Shown here piece after piece: positions 13,730-14,519 of a stretch of DNA of 14,519 nt. Below the pieces are notes generated by a model. That model made no database searches. It saw only the letters and a program-made list of their open reading frames with translations, and had not been told where the DNA came from. Within the stretch, counting starts at the first letter, position 1; every line of letters starts with the position of its first letter. The position numbers were made by a program, and so were the translations under genes. This DNA comes from Pseudomonadota bacterium (GTDB lineage Bacteria > Pseudomonadota > Alphaproteobacteria > Rhizobiales > Xanthobacteraceae), in the NCBI GenBank assembly GCA_021779635.1, contig JAJYAH010000085.1, forward strand, positions 1-14,519, written 5' to 3'.

Positions 13730-14519
13730 CTAGCCCGCTGCTTTCATTCCGGTCGCTGCGTTTGATTCACGCACCATCTCCTTGACGATCTCGATGGTCT
13801 GGTCGTCGGCGGGAAACAGCATCTCCAGTGCGAGCTCGGCCAGTGTCACGTCATTCGGGGTGCCGAAAACGGTGAGCGTGTTCAGAAACGAGACGACCCC
13901 GAAGCGCGTCGAAAGATGCATCGGCGTCGCCAGCCGCTGCGCGGCGCCGAAGCTCTCGAGCGGCTCGGAACCGGGCGGGACCGGATAGCCGGCTACTTCC
14001 GTCAGCAGCGCCTTGATCACGGGATCGACGCGCGCGGCGAGCTGCTGGCGCAGAAGACTGAGCGTATGCGCGCGCCAGGCCGCGAAGTTCAGGATTCTGG
14101 GGCCCATCCCTTCGGGATGAAGAATGAGGCGCATCGCATTGACGGGCTTCTGCAACAGCTCCGCCGAACAGCCCTCATAGAGCTGGGGCAGGGCGGCGTT
14201 CGAGAGCACGATGTTCCAATGGCGGTCGACGGCGAACGCGGGATAGGGGGCTTGGGACTTTAGCACGCTGTCTAGGGCGGCCTTGGCCGCCTCCAGTTCG
14301 CTCACCGAGCGCTCGGAAAATACCGGTGCGAACCCGGCGGCCAGCAACAGCGTGTTCCGGTCCCGCAACGGGATGTCCAGGCATTCCGACAGACGGCCGA
14401 CCATCTCCCGGCTCGGCTCGGCCTTGCCGGTCTCAAGACATGACAGATGCCGGGTCGAACTCTCGGCCGCGAAGGCGAGATCCGTCTGCGTCACGCGTCG
14501 CTGCTCCCGCCATCGCCGA
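13730..14519 (-). CDS. XRE-family transcriptional regulator with MmyB-like ligand-binding domain (5' end outside window)
   Basis: 262 residues visible; the start is beyond the right edge. The frame continues in coding form to the last base (RRWREQRRVTQTDLAFAAES), so an apparent GTG at 14494 is an internal valine, not the start. The HTH_3 domain occupies the first 60 or so visible residues (TQTDLAFAAESSTRHLSCLETGKAEPS region, with ligand-site recognition helix SSTRHLS). The rest, including DRHWNIVLSNAALPQLYEG and FAAWRAHTLSLLRQQL, fits the MmyB/MLTR ligand-binding domain, a PAS-like fold in regulators often adjacent to oxidoreductases. It is convergent with the hydrolase gene; its target may lie to the right of the window. 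Confidence 0.88.
   Translation of the reverse strand, partial: RRWREQRRVTQTDLAFAAESSTRHLSCLETGKAEPSREMVGRLSECLDIPLRDRNTLLLAAGFAPVFSERSVSELEAAKAALDSVLKSQAPYPAFAVDRHWNIVLSNAALPQLYEGCSAELLQKPVNAMRLILHPEGMGPRILNFAAWRAHTLSLLRQQLAARVDPVIKALLTEVAGYPVPPGSEPLESFGAAQRLATPMHLSTRFGVVSFLNTLTVFGTPNDVTLAELALEMLFPADDQTIEIVKEMVRESNAATGMKAAG

Noticed and set aside
1..14519. tRNA, rRNA, riboswitch, prophage or toxin-antitoxin genes
   Set aside because: I found none on reading; intergenic gaps are short and explained by the listed elements, but a covariance-model scan was not possible.

Overview
The window is GC-rich DNA, coding on both strands, and reads like the chromosome of an alphaproteobacterium of the Hyphomicrobiales, most likely a Bradyrhizobium or Rhodopseudomonas relative. 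This placement rests on protein character, REP-like palindromes of the type common in those genomes, and the RutR plus PreTA gene set. It is inference; there is no rRNA or other phylogenetic marker here.

Layout. At the left (45-2084) are three poorly characterised genes: a Pro/Ala-rich single-pass membrane protein, a small Cys-containing protein and a small cytoplasmic protein. A REP-like palindromic element lies between the first two. The core (2142-12434) is a pyrimidine-base uptake and reductive-degradation locus. One long leftward operon runs from 8679 to 2142: ABC ATPase, two permeases, a THI5/NMT1-type periplasmic binding protein, dihydropyrimidinase/hydantoinase, and an M20-family N-carbamoyl-beta-alanine amidohydrolase. 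Genes in it overlap or are tightly packed, except for a 97-bp gap that holds a strong stem-loop. A rightward rutR-type TetR regulator (8913-9617) diverges from this operon. It converges with a second leftward operon, preT-preA (12329-9633), which encodes the two subunits of NAD-dependent dihydropyrimidine dehydrogenase. At the right are a Tat-exported alpha/beta hydrolase (12700-13602), a perfect palindrome between convergent genes, and an XRE/MmyB-type regulator whose start lies beyond the window.

How it works together (inference from families and context). The ABC system imports a pyrimidine base or ring derivative. PreTA reduces uracil or thymine to the 5,6-dihydro form, the hydantoinase opens the ring to an N-carbamoyl-beta-amino acid, and the M20 enzyme releases CO2, ammonia and beta-alanine or beta-aminoisobutyrate. 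RutR, the uracil sensor that in E. coli controls the oxidative Rut pathway, appears here to control the reductive route. A near-perfect RutR operator (12400-12415) sits over the likely -10 region of preT.

The most interesting points are that operator, the absence of an equally good one in front of the transporter operon, a four-copy 15-bp tandem repeat in the rutR/transporter divergent region, and the assignment of a THI5/NMT1-like importer to pyrimidine-base uptake. I do not see a wholly new kind of system.
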